From NCBI GenBank assembly GCA_964415055.1, contig CAYPZD010000007.1, positions 1 through 64,000 of the forward strand: a DNA stretch of 64,000 bases, given 5' to 3'. Under the pieces are notes generated by a model that did not search any database, was not told where the DNA came from, and was given only the letters and a program-made list of their open reading frames with translations. Within the stretch, counting starts at the first letter, position 1. Each line of letters begins with the position of its first letter. Source of the stretch: AAA164-E04 sp964415055. Its GTDB lineage: Bacteria; Verrucomicrobiota; Verrucomicrobiia; Limisphaerales; AAA164-E04. The translations under genes and the position numbers were made by a program. This document shows positions 34,725-43,817 of this stretch, piece after piece.

Positions 34725-36983
34725 ATGGAGGCAATGGAAACAAACCAATCACCAAGCAACATGGACTTAAACCTATCTTTTATTCGTCGTTTCAGTCGCC
34801 TCCCTGCCATCAAGGGGCTTTGGGTCGCTGTGTTCCTGCTGCAACTGTTTTCCATGCGCAGCCAGGCCGCCGGCCTGCAGTTTGATGTTTTCCCGGGTTA
34901 CGGCGACGTGATGAGGCAGCATCACTGGTGCCCTTTTACGTTCGAGATGCATCATGAGGGTCCCGGTTTTTCCGGTTTCATCCGACTGAGAGATCCCGGC
35001 AGCAACTTTTCTCAATCCATACCCATTGAACTCCCCACCAAAACCCGCAAACGGGTCGTGATGCCGGTCTACTACCAGGGGGGCAACATCTACAACTGGG
35101 TGGCGGAACTGGTCACCGCTTCGGGGGATGTACTCGCAGAACGCACTCAATTCTCGGGACAGCAGGAAGTCACGCATACCGGTTTTATCATCGGTTCGGT
35201 CTCCCGGTCCATCTCCGGTCAACCTGATTTGCCCGAAGAACCCGCCCGATCGCCCTACCTGCCACAGGTCGGCCGGATTTCGGCAGAACATTTCCCCGAT
35301 CAACCACTGGCATTGGAAGGTCTCAATGCCATCTACTTGCATGCCAGCGCAGCCGGTAAAATGGAAATCCCCCAGGCGCGCGCCCTGAATGCCTGGCTGG
35401 CTCAGGGAGGACATCTGATTGTTGCCATGGACGAACCGGCCGAAATCAGCGCGGTTCCCTGGCTTGGTTCGTTGATGCCATTTGTGCCGACCGGAGTTTC
35501 TTCCATCACATGGGACGGCACATTGGAGGACTGGATCCGGGATCCATCGGCTAAAACCTATCCCGATCCTACATGCGATCCCGATCTCATTGATCAAAAC
35601 CAATACCGCCGATCCAATTCCCGCAACGATCTCGTCGACAACCGATACACACGCATTCGATCGGATGATCAAATCGGAGAGGATCCCCTCCCCATTGTGA
35701 TCGGTCGGGTGACGGACGGGACGGTCATGGCCGAGCAGGATGGAAATCCCCTGATCATTCATGCCGCCCGGGGGCGCGGCCAGGTGACGGTTTTGACCTT
35801 TTCACCCGAACGGGAACCGATCAAGAGCTGGGAAAACAAGCCATGGTTCTGGGCAAAGCTATCCGGCATCCCCGGACGCTGGTTTGAAGTGGGCAACCGT
35901 AATTCCTACGCAGGCGAAGGGGTGGACGGATTGTTTGGTTCCATGATCGAAAGTCGTCAGATTCGCAAGTTGCCGGTGGAATGGTTGATGTTGATGTTGC
36001 TGGTTTACCTGCTTTTCATCGGCCCGATCGATCGCATCATCCTCAAGAAACTCAACAAACAGATGTGGACGTGGATCACCTTCCCGGCTTATGTGGCGCT
36101 GTTTTCCGGTTTGATTTATTACGTCGGCTTCAAACTGAGAGCCGGTGATTCGGAGTGGAATGAACTGCATGTGGTGGACGTCATCCCGTTCGGCCAGGAA
36201 TCGATGGTCCGGGGACGCACCTATGGCACGCTCTACTCGCCCGTCACGGCACAATACGAACTCAAGTCACAGCGCACCATGGGATCGCTCCGAATGGAAT
36301 CCTCCGGTTTGTGGCGCGGTTCCCAGGGAGGCAACCGTCAATCCGAACTCTTCAAGTTGGGTGATGGATTCGCGGCAGGGGTTTCGGTTCCTGTGTGGAC
36401 CAGTCGTTTGTTCGTTAGTGATTGGTATGACACCTTTCCAAACGGAGTCATCGAAGCCGAACTTTCCACCCGCAATGATGAACCGGAAAGCCTCACCATA
36501 AAAAATCTGGTGCCCTATTCATTCGAACAACTTCGTCTGATGATCGGGGACAAAGTTTACGATCTGAAAGGACTATCAAGCGGACCATCAGCCAGTCAGA
36601 CGTTCACCTTGTCCCAGACCAGACCCACCAACTTGCGGGATTTTCTGCGCAATCATTCCGGCAATTTCCGATCGGCGCTGGACAGCCGGAGGCGAGCTTT
36701 GGGACATACCTATCGCTTGAACAATCCTTTTGAAGCAACATCGGTTATTTCCATGCTGGGCAACGCCTACAAGCTGGCGGGCAACGGGCAAAATTATGTC
36801 CACCAGTCCAACATGGACCTGACACGCCATCTTGAGAACGATTATGCGGTGCTGTTGGCCTGGTCGGAGTCTGATCTGGGCTTGCAAGCGCTCAACACAT
36901 TTGATCCCAAACGGTCCACCAAAAAGACCATGATCCGGGTATTGATCCCATTGAACCATTCGGCGGTGAACCCTCAACCTTGA
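34725..36983 (+). CDS. Large membrane-anchored periplasmic protein of an ABC export cluster
   Basis: A 752-residue protein of unknown function. It has an N-terminal signal-anchor (about residues 31-48, VAVFLLQLFSM) and a beta-rich extracytoplasmic region. A Rossmann-like segment follows with LNAWLAQGGHLIVAMDEPAE and GRGQVTVLTFSPERE, resembling the GATase-like fold of DUF4350-type proteins. Two membrane helices near residues 415-435 and 450-470 (PVEWLMLMLLVYLLFIGPID) precede a further soluble domain. It ends 8 nt before an ABC ATPase gene followed by a permease. The set resembles GldA/GldF/GldG-like or multicopy-export-type ABC clusters; substrate unknown. ATG at 34725 preferred over a TTG at 34719. 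Confidence 0.7.
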   Translation: MEAMETNQSPSNMDLNLSFIRRFSRLPAIKGLWVAVFLLQLFSMRSQAAGLQFDVFPGYGDVMRQHHWCPFTFEMHHEGPGFSGFIRLRDPGSNFSQSIPIELPTKTRKRVVMPVYYQGGNIYNWVAELVTASGDVLAERTQFSGQQEVTHTGFIIGSVSRSISGQPDLPEEPARSPYLPQVGRISAEHFPDQPLALEGLNAIYLHASAAGKMEIPQARALNAWLAQGGHLIVAMDEPAEISAVPWLGSLMPFVPTGVSSITWDGTLEDWIRDPSAKTYPDPTCDPDLIDQNQYRRSNSRNDLVDNRYTRIRSDDQIGEDPLPIVIGRVTDGTVMAEQDGNPLIIHAARGRGQVTVLTFSPEREPIKSWENKPWFWAKLSGIPGRWFEVGNRNSYAGEGVDGLFGSMIESRQIRKLPVEWLMLMLLVYLLFIGPIDRIILKKLNKQMWTWITFPAYVALFSGLIYYVGFKLRAGDSEWNELHVVDVIPFGQESMVRGRTYGTLYSPVTAQYELKSQRTMGSLRMESSGLWRGSQGGNRQSELFKLGDGFAAGVSVPVWTSRLFVSDWYDTFPNGVIEAELSTRNDEPESLTIKNLVPYSFEQLRLMIGDKVYDLKGLSSGPSASQTFTLSQTRPTNLRDFLRNHSGNFRSALDSRRRALGHTYRLNNPFEATSVISMLGNAYKLAGNGQNYVHQSNMDLTRHLENDYAVLLAWSESDLGLQALNTFDPKRSTKKTMIRVLIPLNHSAVNPQP

Positions 36984-36991
36984 TTCGACCC

Positions 36992-38005
36992 ATGACCACA
37001 CCAAACAACGACGAAACAAGCGCTGCAGACGTGCAAACAACAACGGAAGCGGCTCCAGCCACGAGCAACAAGGTTCCAGCGGTGGAGACCAGCATGTTGA
37101 CCCGGCATTATGGCAACATGACCGCATTGAGCATGTTGAACCTGACTGTTAACCAGGGGGACCTGTTCGGGTTCATCGGCTCCAACGGTGCGGGCAAAAC
37201 CACCACCCTTCGCATCCTGGCAACCTTCCTGAAGCCATCCTCGGGAACCGCCAAGGTCCTGGGGAAAAATGTCGTCACCGAGGCGGATGCGGTGCGTCAT
37301 ATCATCGGCTACATGCCCGATTTCTTCGGGGTATACAAGGACATGGAAGTGACCGAATACCTGGACTTCTTCGGCGCCTGCTACCGCATCCCTTCCAAAC
37401 AGCGTGAAAAAACGGTGAAGGACGTGCTGGAACTGGTGGGGCTTTCCGAAAAGACAGGTGCCCTCATCGGGGCTTTGAGCCGGGGGATGCAGCAACGCAT
37501 CGGTCTGGCCAGAGTCTTGATTCACGACCCCGACTTGCTGCTGTTGGACGAACCCGCCTCGGGACTGGACCCCAGGGCCCGCATTGAAATGATGGCCATC
37601 CTGCAGGAACTTCAGCGCATGGGCAAAACCATCATCATTTCCTCCCACATCCTGAGCGAACTTCAGTCCCTTTGCAATCGGGTTGCCATCATTGAGCGTG
37701 GCAAGTTGATTTACAGCGGCCCGGTGCAGGGGGTGAAACAACAGATGGAAATGAATCACATCGTGTGGGTCACCGTGGGAGGCGATCCGGACAAAGCGAT
37801 CGGCTTCCTGAAAACCCGGTCCGAAGTAACGGAAGCAGAAATGGTCGATGATCGTATCCGGATGACCATGGCTTCGCATGATGCGGATGTCAGTGTGATT
37901 GCAAAAATTTTAGTGGAAAACGGAATCCCCATTCATGGTCTGAAAGAAGAAGAAGTCGGACTTGAAGAAGTCTTCCTGCGCGTCACCCGCGGGGATACCC
38001 AATAA
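36992..38005 (+). CDS. ABC transporter ATP-binding protein (GldA/CcmA-like)
   Basis: A 337-residue cytoplasmic ATPase. After a disordered N-terminus of about 35 residues come Walker A GSNGAGKTTT, a Q-loop region (YMPDFFGVYKDMEV), the signature LSRGMQQRIGLAR, and Walker B LLLLDEPASGLDP with the switch His in ISSHILSELQSLC. A C-terminal domain of about 90 residues follows. It is the motor for the permease encoded 36 nt downstream. ATG at 36992 is chosen; a TTG at 36980 would overlap the previous stop. Confidence 0.9.
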   Translation: MTTPNNDETSAADVQTTTEAAPATSNKVPAVETSMLTRHYGNMTALSMLNLTVNQGDLFGFIGSNGAGKTTTLRILATFLKPSSGTAKVLGKNVVTEADAVRHIIGYMPDFFGVYKDMEVTEYLDFFGACYRIPSKQREKTVKDVLELVGLSEKTGALIGALSRGMQQRIGLARVLIHDPDLLLLDEPASGLDPRARIEMMAILQELQRMGKTIIISSHILSELQSLCNRVAIIERGKLIYSGPVQGVKQQMEMNHIVWVTVGGDPDKAIGFLKTRSEVTEAEMVDDRIRMTMASHDADVSVIAKILVENGIPIHGLKEEEVGLEEVFLRVTRGDTQ

Positions 38006-38041
38006 TTCAAACCATCGCATTGTCCCGAGCAGGAACACCTC

Positions 38042-39757
38042 ATGAGATTATTTCCAGTCGTAGGCCGTGAACTGAAGGTTGCCTCCAGGCAACGGTCCCT
38101 GTATGTCGGCAGAACGGTGTTTGCCACCGTTTCCATCGTCATCACGGGTCTGTTCATGTTCTTCATGCAAACCGCCGCGCCCAGCACGATGGGGATGAGT
38201 TTGTTCTACACCCTTTCCAGCTTTACGTTTTTCTACTGCGCGATGTCGGGTATCTGGGTGACTTCGGACTGCATCAGCGAAGAAAAACGGGAAGGCACCC
38301 TTGGATTGCTCTTTTTGACAGACCTGAAAGGCTATGACGTCGTCTTTGGCAAACTCGCGGCGACTTCCCTCAAATCCGTCAGCGGGCTGTTGGCGGTGAT
38401 GCCGGTGCTGGCCATCCCGTTGCTGTTGGGTAGCGTGAGTCCTTCTGAATTCGGTCGCCTGATCCTGGTGCTTTCCAACACCATGCTGCTTTCCCTCTCC
38501 GTCGGCATCTATGCCTCGGTGATCAGCACCAAAGCCATGCGCGCGGCATTCACCACCCTGGGGCTGATGGTCTTTTTTCTGGGAGCGGCTCCTATCCTTT
38601 GGGTGTTGACCGGATTGCTTACCAATGAAAACCAACCTCAATGGGTCGTCGATAAATTCTTTTTTCACAGTGCGGTTTACGGGATGGGCATGATGTCGGA
38701 AAGGGCCTACTCGGTGGATTCCTGGCCATTCTGGAAATCTCTGATTACCAATCACATTTTCATCTGGGGATTATTAATCACCTCATCGATTGCAGTGGCC
38801 TCCCGTTGGCAGGATCGGCCTGCGTCGGAAGCACAACTGAAGCGTAGCAAACGCATCCTGGAAGCCGACCAGGGCGACCATCAAACCAAAGCAAAACTCA
38901 GAGGAACCTTATTGGACAAGAATCCTGTGCTTTGGCTCTATAGTCGTAGTCGATTGAAGACGCTCTACCCCTGGATCGTTTTTGCTCTGGGGGGACTCTA
39001 CTGGTTGTGGGGCAGCCTGGAGTATGGTCGAAACTTTTACACCGAGCCGGCCAACTTTATTATGACCGCCTATCTGAGCAGTATTTTGGTGAAATGTTGG
39101 GTGGGTGCGGAGGCCAGCCAGAGACTGACGGACGACCGACGCAGTGGCGCATTGGAGCTGCTTTTCAGCACACCGCTCAAGGTCAAGGATGTGCTCCATG
39201 GTCACTGGATGGCGATCCTGCGGCAGTTTCTCGGCCCGGTGATCTTTATCTGTGCACTGACCGTCTTTTTCGCCCTGATTCTCTTGTTGGACAGCGGAAG
39301 AATGGGTGCGGATGACGCTTCCTACATGGCCACCATGTTCATGGCACACCTTGTTCTGATCGTTATGGATTGTCTGGCCCTGTTTTGGTACGGACTCTGG
39401 AACAGCGCCAAAGCGAGGTATGTGAACCGATCAATCAGCGGAACGATTTTCACCGTTCTGATGCTTCCCTGGATTGTTTACACCCTTTTCACCCTGTCAT
39501 TCTTTTCCATGCTCGCCTTTCAGGGGCGCCCGGTGAAATTACCGGTCAGCGAGGAGTATTTCATGTTGGGAACCTGGTTCTTCATGGGCCTGGGTTGGTC
39601 CAGCTGGCTCATCGCCCATAGCCGCAAGCAACTGCTCACGCATCTACGAATGTTTGCCACCACCCGCCCTGGCGATGAAAAGCTCGATTCCGACCAAAAG
39701 AACACGACGGAACCCCCAAAATCACAGGGAATCCCCTATTCCTCTCCCACCACGTAA
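38042..39757 (+). CDS. ABC transporter permease (two-domain, ABC-2 type)
   Basis: A 571-residue membrane protein with two repeats of about six helices each. Each repeat has an ABC-2-type coupling segment (SEEKREGTLGLLFLTDLKGY and DDRRSGALELLFSTPLKVKD) that contacts the ATPase. It is therefore a fused pair of half-permeases. The exported substrate is unknown. It forms a unit with the two preceding genes. Its 3' end overlaps the convergent protease-like gene by 22 nt. Confidence 0.85.
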   Translation: MRLFPVVGRELKVASRQRSLYVGRTVFATVSIVITGLFMFFMQTAAPSTMGMSLFYTLSSFTFFYCAMSGIWVTSDCISEEKREGTLGLLFLTDLKGYDVVFGKLAATSLKSVSGLLAVMPVLAIPLLLGSVSPSEFGRLILVLSNTMLLSLSVGIYASVISTKAMRAAFTTLGLMVFFLGAAPILWVLTGLLTNENQPQWVVDKFFFHSAVYGMGMMSERAYSVDSWPFWKSLITNHIFIWGLLITSSIAVASRWQDRPASEAQLKRSKRILEADQGDHQTKAKLRGTLLDKNPVLWLYSRSRLKTLYPWIVFALGGLYWLWGSLEYGRNFYTEPANFIMTAYLSSILVKCWVGAEASQRLTDDRRSGALELLFSTPLKVKDVLHGHWMAILRQFLGPVIFICALTVFFALILLLDSGRMGADDASYMATMFMAHLVLIVMDCLALFWYGLWNSAKARYVNRSISGTIFTVLMLPWIVYTLFTLSFFSMLAFQGRPVKLPVSEEYFMLGTWFFMGLGWSSWLIAHSRKQLLTHLRMFATTRPGDEKLDSDQKNTTEPPKSQGIPYSSPTT

Positions 39758-41202
39758 TCGGTTGGCAAACGATAGCGGAACATCACACGCTGGGTGGCGG
39801 ATTTCAACAGTTCGGCATCAAGCACCATGCGTTTCACCGCTTCGCCATGCATAAATTCGATCACATGGAATCCATCCTTGGGCTGATCAAATGCCTTCTT
39901 CAAATCGGGCAAGCTGATGATCTTGACGTCATTGACTTTCTCCAACGCGAGATAGCGATAATCCTGATACCCGAGGTTGTAAGGATCCGGTAAGACCAAA
40001 GACAGCACCACACAACCGGTTTCTTCTTCATTGGCGGCTCTTTCAGTCAGGCGAACCAGTCGAACCGGCGCCCGGCGTTTCCACTCATTTCCCCAACTCT
40101 GCAAGTAGGGTTCGGTCAGAGGTTGAAACACCAGTCCACCCGCCATCATGTAGGAGGGTGGCATGTCAAACTGTGCGGTCGGCACATATTGCTTTGAAAA
40201 ATCGCCTTGAGCCAATTCGAATTCAATATCGACAGAAGCACCATCACGCCAGACAGTCATCGGCACTTTGTCCCCGGCCCAATGCCCTCGTGTTGCCAGG
40301 CGTTCGAGCATCATTTTTCCATAATCTGGATCATCGTAATCACCCACAATATCGATGTCGAACCCATCCACTTTCAATAAAATGTCTTTGGGTTTAAGAG
40401 CGGTTTCATGGCCGGGTACCGAGATAATTTCGGTGACTATCACACCACGTTTCTCGCCGGGCAGCTTCAAGTAGTCCAGGACCGCGGGATTTTCAGCTCG
40501 TTTCCAATAAAAATTGAAATAACCCAACCCGGGATACGCGTCTTTCGAAACCAGATCCAGCACCTGCTGCACGAAAAAGGAAGGGACGGCTGTGCACTTG
40601 CTTCTGGATTGGGAGGTGGTCAGGCCGATCACCCGGTCCTGGTGAACGATCGCTTCGGACCAACCTACTCCGTCAATTTCGGAATCCAGCTCCAACTGGG
40701 GAATGTCAATATAGGTCAGCGCCCCCCGGCCCATGCGGAGTCGGTTCAGATCCAAACGACGCATTTCCAATCGACCATCGTTCCAGCGAATCAAACGCAC
40801 GTCACCGACCGTTGGAACGGGGTCGGCGAATTTCACTGGCACGAGGCCTTCCCAAAAAGATTCATCTTCAACATCGATCAGTGCCAGGTTGGCGTGGTAA
40901 TCGATCCATTTCAACGAAGCCTCATACCAGGAGCCACGTCCCCCCTTTTGAACACGGAGCACGGTGTGGTCGAAAAGAAAATCCGCCGTGGTGACAATCT
41001 GCCTGCCCTGCACCACCACACCGAATTTGTTGTTGGAAGAGGTGCGCCGTGCCCAGGGTTGAAAGTACTCGTATTGATGCCGCGTGGATTCGATCTGCAC
41101 CAGGGAATGCTCCCAGTTGGCCGATTCATTCTCGGCTTTGATATCGAAGGCGGATAAGAACAGCAATCCCGCCAATAGAATATGGTGAAAGCGATTGATC
41201 AT
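39736..41202 (-). CDS. Degenerate Deg/HtrA-family protein (pseudoprotease)
   Basis: A 488-residue exported protein with the same domain plan as its upstream neighbour: signal peptide, trypsin-like domain, PDZ domain, and a Deg9-like C-terminal region (AGGLVFQPLTEPYLQSWGNEW). Two of the three catalytic residues are gone. The His of TNAHV is D74 (TTADF), and the Asp of CDLAIL is N105 (ANLALI). A serine remains at 182, but the oxyanion loop GNSGG reads GWSEA. It should not cut peptides, but may bind them or regulate the active partner. The start overlaps the partner's stop by 4 nt, so both are made together. Confidence 0.8.
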   Translation of the reverse strand: MINRFHHILLAGLLFLSAFDIKAENESANWEHSLVQIESTRHQYEYFQPWARRTSSNNKFGVVVQGRQIVTTADFLFDHTVLRVQKGGRGSWYEASLKWIDYHANLALIDVEDESFWEGLVPVKFADPVPTVGDVRLIRWNDGRLEMRRLDLNRLRMGRGALTYIDIPQLELDSEIDGVGWSEAIVHQDRVIGLTTSQSRSKCTAVPSFFVQQVLDLVSKDAYPGLGYFNFYWKRAENPAVLDYLKLPGEKRGVIVTEIISVPGHETALKPKDILLKVDGFDIDIVGDYDDPDYGKMMLERLATRGHWAGDKVPMTVWRDGASVDIEFELAQGDFSKQYVPTAQFDMPPSYMMAGGLVFQPLTEPYLQSWGNEWKRRAPVRLVRLTERAANEEETGCVVLSLVLPDPYNLGYQDYRYLALEKVNDVKIISLPDLKKAFDQPKDGFHVIEFMHGEAVKRMVLDAELLKSATQRVMFRYRLPTDYVVGEE

Positions 41203-42641
41203 AGTTTTCGATCCTGTTGAATGCCGTAGGTTTCAAGAATCTCTGCGTTTGCCTGATTGGCTGCCTCCCGGTCCAGGCATTCAAAACCGAGACGTTCACC
41301 GAATTCGATCAGGTGATGTGATCCTTCGTTGGACTCCAGTGCATCCACCACGTCTTTCAGTGAATCAATGCGTTTCCCATTGATGGAGTCCACCAGAACG
41401 CGACCGCGAATTTCCATATTTGCGTTGACGCTGTGGGAAAGAACCGTGGAGAGCATGACCGGTTCAGTCCGTGCCGCTTCAGGTTCCGTATTCTTCTTGT
41501 AAAACAGTTCGTAAAGCAACCCGATGCCGGCAACAGCGGACCAGTTCTGACCAAAGGTGCTGAGAAAATCCCGGCTCAATGGAGTAAAGACCAAACCGGC
41601 GTATACGAAATACTTGGGCTCGGTATACTGGTTTCCTTCCAATCGATCATCCTGATTCACGAAAACAGGCAGTTCCAAATCGATCTCCTGACCATCCCGC
41701 AATACCTTGACCGGCACTTTGGCTCCGTGCTGCGCCTGGCTGAAGGCAATCCCTCCATGCACCTGATTTCCCTCGTAAATAATCGTTGCATCCGCCGCCA
41801 CGGCATATCCGTTGGCTTCCAAAAGAACGTCATCTTCTTTCAAGTGTTCCTTTGCGGAATCACTGATCAAATTGTCGATCCGCGCACCGGCATTGGACTC
41901 CGTTAATTTCAAATAATTGCGGTATGCCTGGTTGATCAAGGGAGACAAACGGATACCTGCCTGCGGAAATCCGTGGTATTCCCCATCCTCGACATCCTTC
42001 AGGAAATGCTGAATCACCGGGGGCGGAATGAAGAATCCGGTGTTCTCAAGACCAGGTGTCCCTTGAAACGCGACGCCCACGACACGATCATCCTGCAAGA
42101 CAGGCCCACCTGAATTACCTGGATTGATGGCTGCATCGGTTTGAACCGCCAGCAAGCTTCGATTGCCTGGTTGGACATAATTGATAATCTCAATGCGGCT
42201 GACCACACCGCTCGTGTAGGAAATCTGCTCACCACCGGCAGGATAGCCAATGGTGTTCACCACCGAACGCACTTTAGGCAGGACACCGATTGGCAAGGGC
42301 TCAAGACCATCAAAGAAGCTTTCATCCTCAACAGTCAGGATGGCCAGATCACAGTCATGCCCGACAAAAGCGACCTCGGCAATGTGAGGACGGGAATCCT
42401 GGAATCGTCTGACCTGAATTTGTTTAGCCCAACTGATGACGTGGGCGTTGGTCATGATGCGATTGCCTTCGATGATGAATCCCGACCCGCTGGAACCACG
42501 GACTCGGCTGGAGTTCCAGGGTTCGTCCCAGTCGGGTTCCTGACTGAAGGTCATGATTTGGATGACCGACTTCTCCGGTTCTGCAGCATTGAGAACCAGT
42601 GCAGTCATGCATAGAGAGAGTTGGATAAGAAACGTTTTCAA
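41199..42641 (-). CDS. Deg/HtrA-family serine protease (Deg9-like)
   Basis: A 480-residue periplasmic serine protease. It has a signal peptide (about residues 1-20), a trypsin-like domain with the intact triad H67 (TNAHVI), D98 (CDLAIL) and S177 (NPGNSGGP), then a PDZ domain. The C-terminal region (YAGLVFTPLSRDFLSTFGQN, NGKRIDSLKDVVDALES) resembles the second PDZ-like module of plant Deg9-type proteases more than that of bacterial DegP. It probably degrades damaged envelope proteins. It forms an operon with the degenerate paralogue downstream. Confidence 0.88.
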   Translation of the reverse strand: MKTFLIQLSLCMTALVLNAAEPEKSVIQIMTFSQEPDWDEPWNSSRVRGSSGSGFIIEGNRIMTNAHVISWAKQIQVRRFQDSRPHIAEVAFVGHDCDLAILTVEDESFFDGLEPLPIGVLPKVRSVVNTIGYPAGGEQISYTSGVVSRIEIINYVQPGNRSLLAVQTDAAINPGNSGGPVLQDDRVVGVAFQGTPGLENTGFFIPPPVIQHFLKDVEDGEYHGFPQAGIRLSPLINQAYRNYLKLTESNAGARIDNLISDSAKEHLKEDDVLLEANGYAVAADATIIYEGNQVHGGIAFSQAQHGAKVPVKVLRDGQEIDLELPVFVNQDDRLEGNQYTEPKYFVYAGLVFTPLSRDFLSTFGQNWSAVAGIGLLYELFYKKNTEPEAARTEPVMLSTVLSHSVNANMEIRGRVLVDSINGKRIDSLKDVVDALESNEGSHHLIEFGERLGFECLDREAANQANAEILETYGIQQDRKL

Positions 42642-42706
42642 GATTCCCGAACATGCGTTGAAACCGCTGTCGGGTCAAGTACCGAGCTGCAGTTAACCTG
42701 CCTTCG

Positions 42707-42729
42707 GTAGGGCTGAGCTGCTGCTCGGC
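42707..42729 (+). repeat. REP-like unit, left half of an inverted pair
   Basis: GTAG head, then the palindrome GCTGAGC-TGCT-GCTCGGC (7 bp with one G-U, 4 nt loop). It faces the unit at 42780-42803 with about 50 nt between them, in the gap between the sugar permease gene and the Deg protease gene. A similar arm (ACCGAGCTGCAG) lies at 42681-42692. Confidence 0.52.
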
Positions 42730-42779
42730 TGTGGCGCGTTCGATGTTTTGTTGATGTTTGGATGCTGCAACTCGTTCGC

Positions 42780-42803
42780 GGACGCGGGGCACCGCGTCCC
42801 TAC
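42780..42803 (-). repeat. REP-like unit, right half of an inverted pair
   Basis: On the minus strand: GTAG head followed by the perfect hairpin GGACGCGG-TGCC-CCGCGTCC (8 bp stem, 4 nt loop). It ends 9 nt after the stop of the permease gene (42812). Together with 42707-42729 it forms a REPIN-like arrangement. Confidence 0.55.
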
Positions 42804-42811
42804 CTGGGAAA

Positions 42812-43798
42812 TCAGCTTTGTTTGCTTTGGCGCCATTTGTCGAGGCCGACGGCCAGGATGATGACGATGCCGATGATGATTTCCTGCATGTAGGTAGGCC
42901 AGTTCATTTGGCTGGATCCGCTCTTGAGCACGCCCATGATCAGGGCACCAAGAATGGTTCCCGAGATGCTGCCGGCACCCCCACTGAGGCTGGCGCCACC
43001 GATCACGACTGCAGCAATGATTTCCAATTCCAGCCCGATCGCCACGGTGGGATCTCCCTGGGTCAAACGGGAATACTGCATCAATCCTGCCAGGCCAAAG
43101 AAAAGACCTGCCAATGCGTAGATCATTACCTTGGTCGTTCGCACACGGATACCGCACAGGCGGGCGGTGTCTTCATTGGATCCGATGGCGAAAATGTAGC
43201 GTCCGAAAATGGAGTATTTCATGACAACCATCATGATCAGAGCCAGCCCGATGGTCACCCATACCCCGATGGGCAGAGGCCAAAGTTCCAGAGGATTGAC
43301 CGGTTCCATCAAACGGTTCAGGGGGTTGTCCTCCGGATTGACGGTTTGGTTATTGCCCAGCCATTTGGAAACACCCCTGGCAATCCCCATCATGCCCAGG
43401 GTCACAATAAATGGCACCATTTTGAATCCGGCAATGATACCACCATTGATGGCACCGATACATCCACCCGCCAACACGGTCAGCAACACCACGGCAATCG
43501 GGTGAAATTCCTGAACCAACAAGGTGGCAGCCACCACACTGGTCAAAGCCACCACCGATCCCGCACTCAGATCAATCCCGCCGCTAACGATCACCAAAGT
43601 CATACCGAGTGCGCCGGTGGCCACGATGACGGTCTGGGTCAGGATGAGCTTGGCATTGCCTCCGGTGAAAAAGACCGGTCGCAGTTCTTCGCTCAATGAA
43701 AACAATCCGATGACGAGCAGGAGGCCGAACAAAGGCCCGAAGGAGTTGAGGAATTTCTTCCAATCGAATCGATCTGTTGAATCTGTGTGAGTTGCCAT
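42812..43798 (-). CDS. Sugar ABC transporter permease (RbsC-like)
   Basis: A 328-residue inner-membrane permease of the ribose/galactose/xylose importer family, about 10 helices. Family stretches: NAKLILTQTVIVATGALGMT, VSGGIDLSAGSVVALTSVV and FAIGSNEDTARLCGIRVRTT. It moves the sugar delivered by the binding protein encoded upstream. The ATG at 43798 is chosen since the longer frame to 43870 overlaps the ATPase gene. It lies 19 nt after that gene. Which sugar is imported cannot be read from sequence. Confidence 0.9.
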   Translation of the reverse strand: MATHTDSTDRFDWKKFLNSFGPLFGLLLVIGLFSLSEELRPVFFTGGNAKLILTQTVIVATGALGMTLVIVSGGIDLSAGSVVALTSVVAATLLVQEFHPIAVVLLTVLAGGCIGAINGGIIAGFKMVPFIVTLGMMGIARGVSKWLGNNQTVNPEDNPLNRLMEPVNPLELWPLPIGVWVTIGLALIMMVVMKYSIFGRYIFAIGSNEDTARLCGIRVRTTKVMIYALAGLFFGLAGLMQYSRLTQGDPTVAIGLELEIIAAVVIGGASLSGGAGSISGTILGALIMGVLKSGSSQMNWPTYMQEIIIGIVIILAVGLDKWRQSKQS

Positions 43799-43817
43799 GC
43801 GTTCAGATAGTAAAAAG

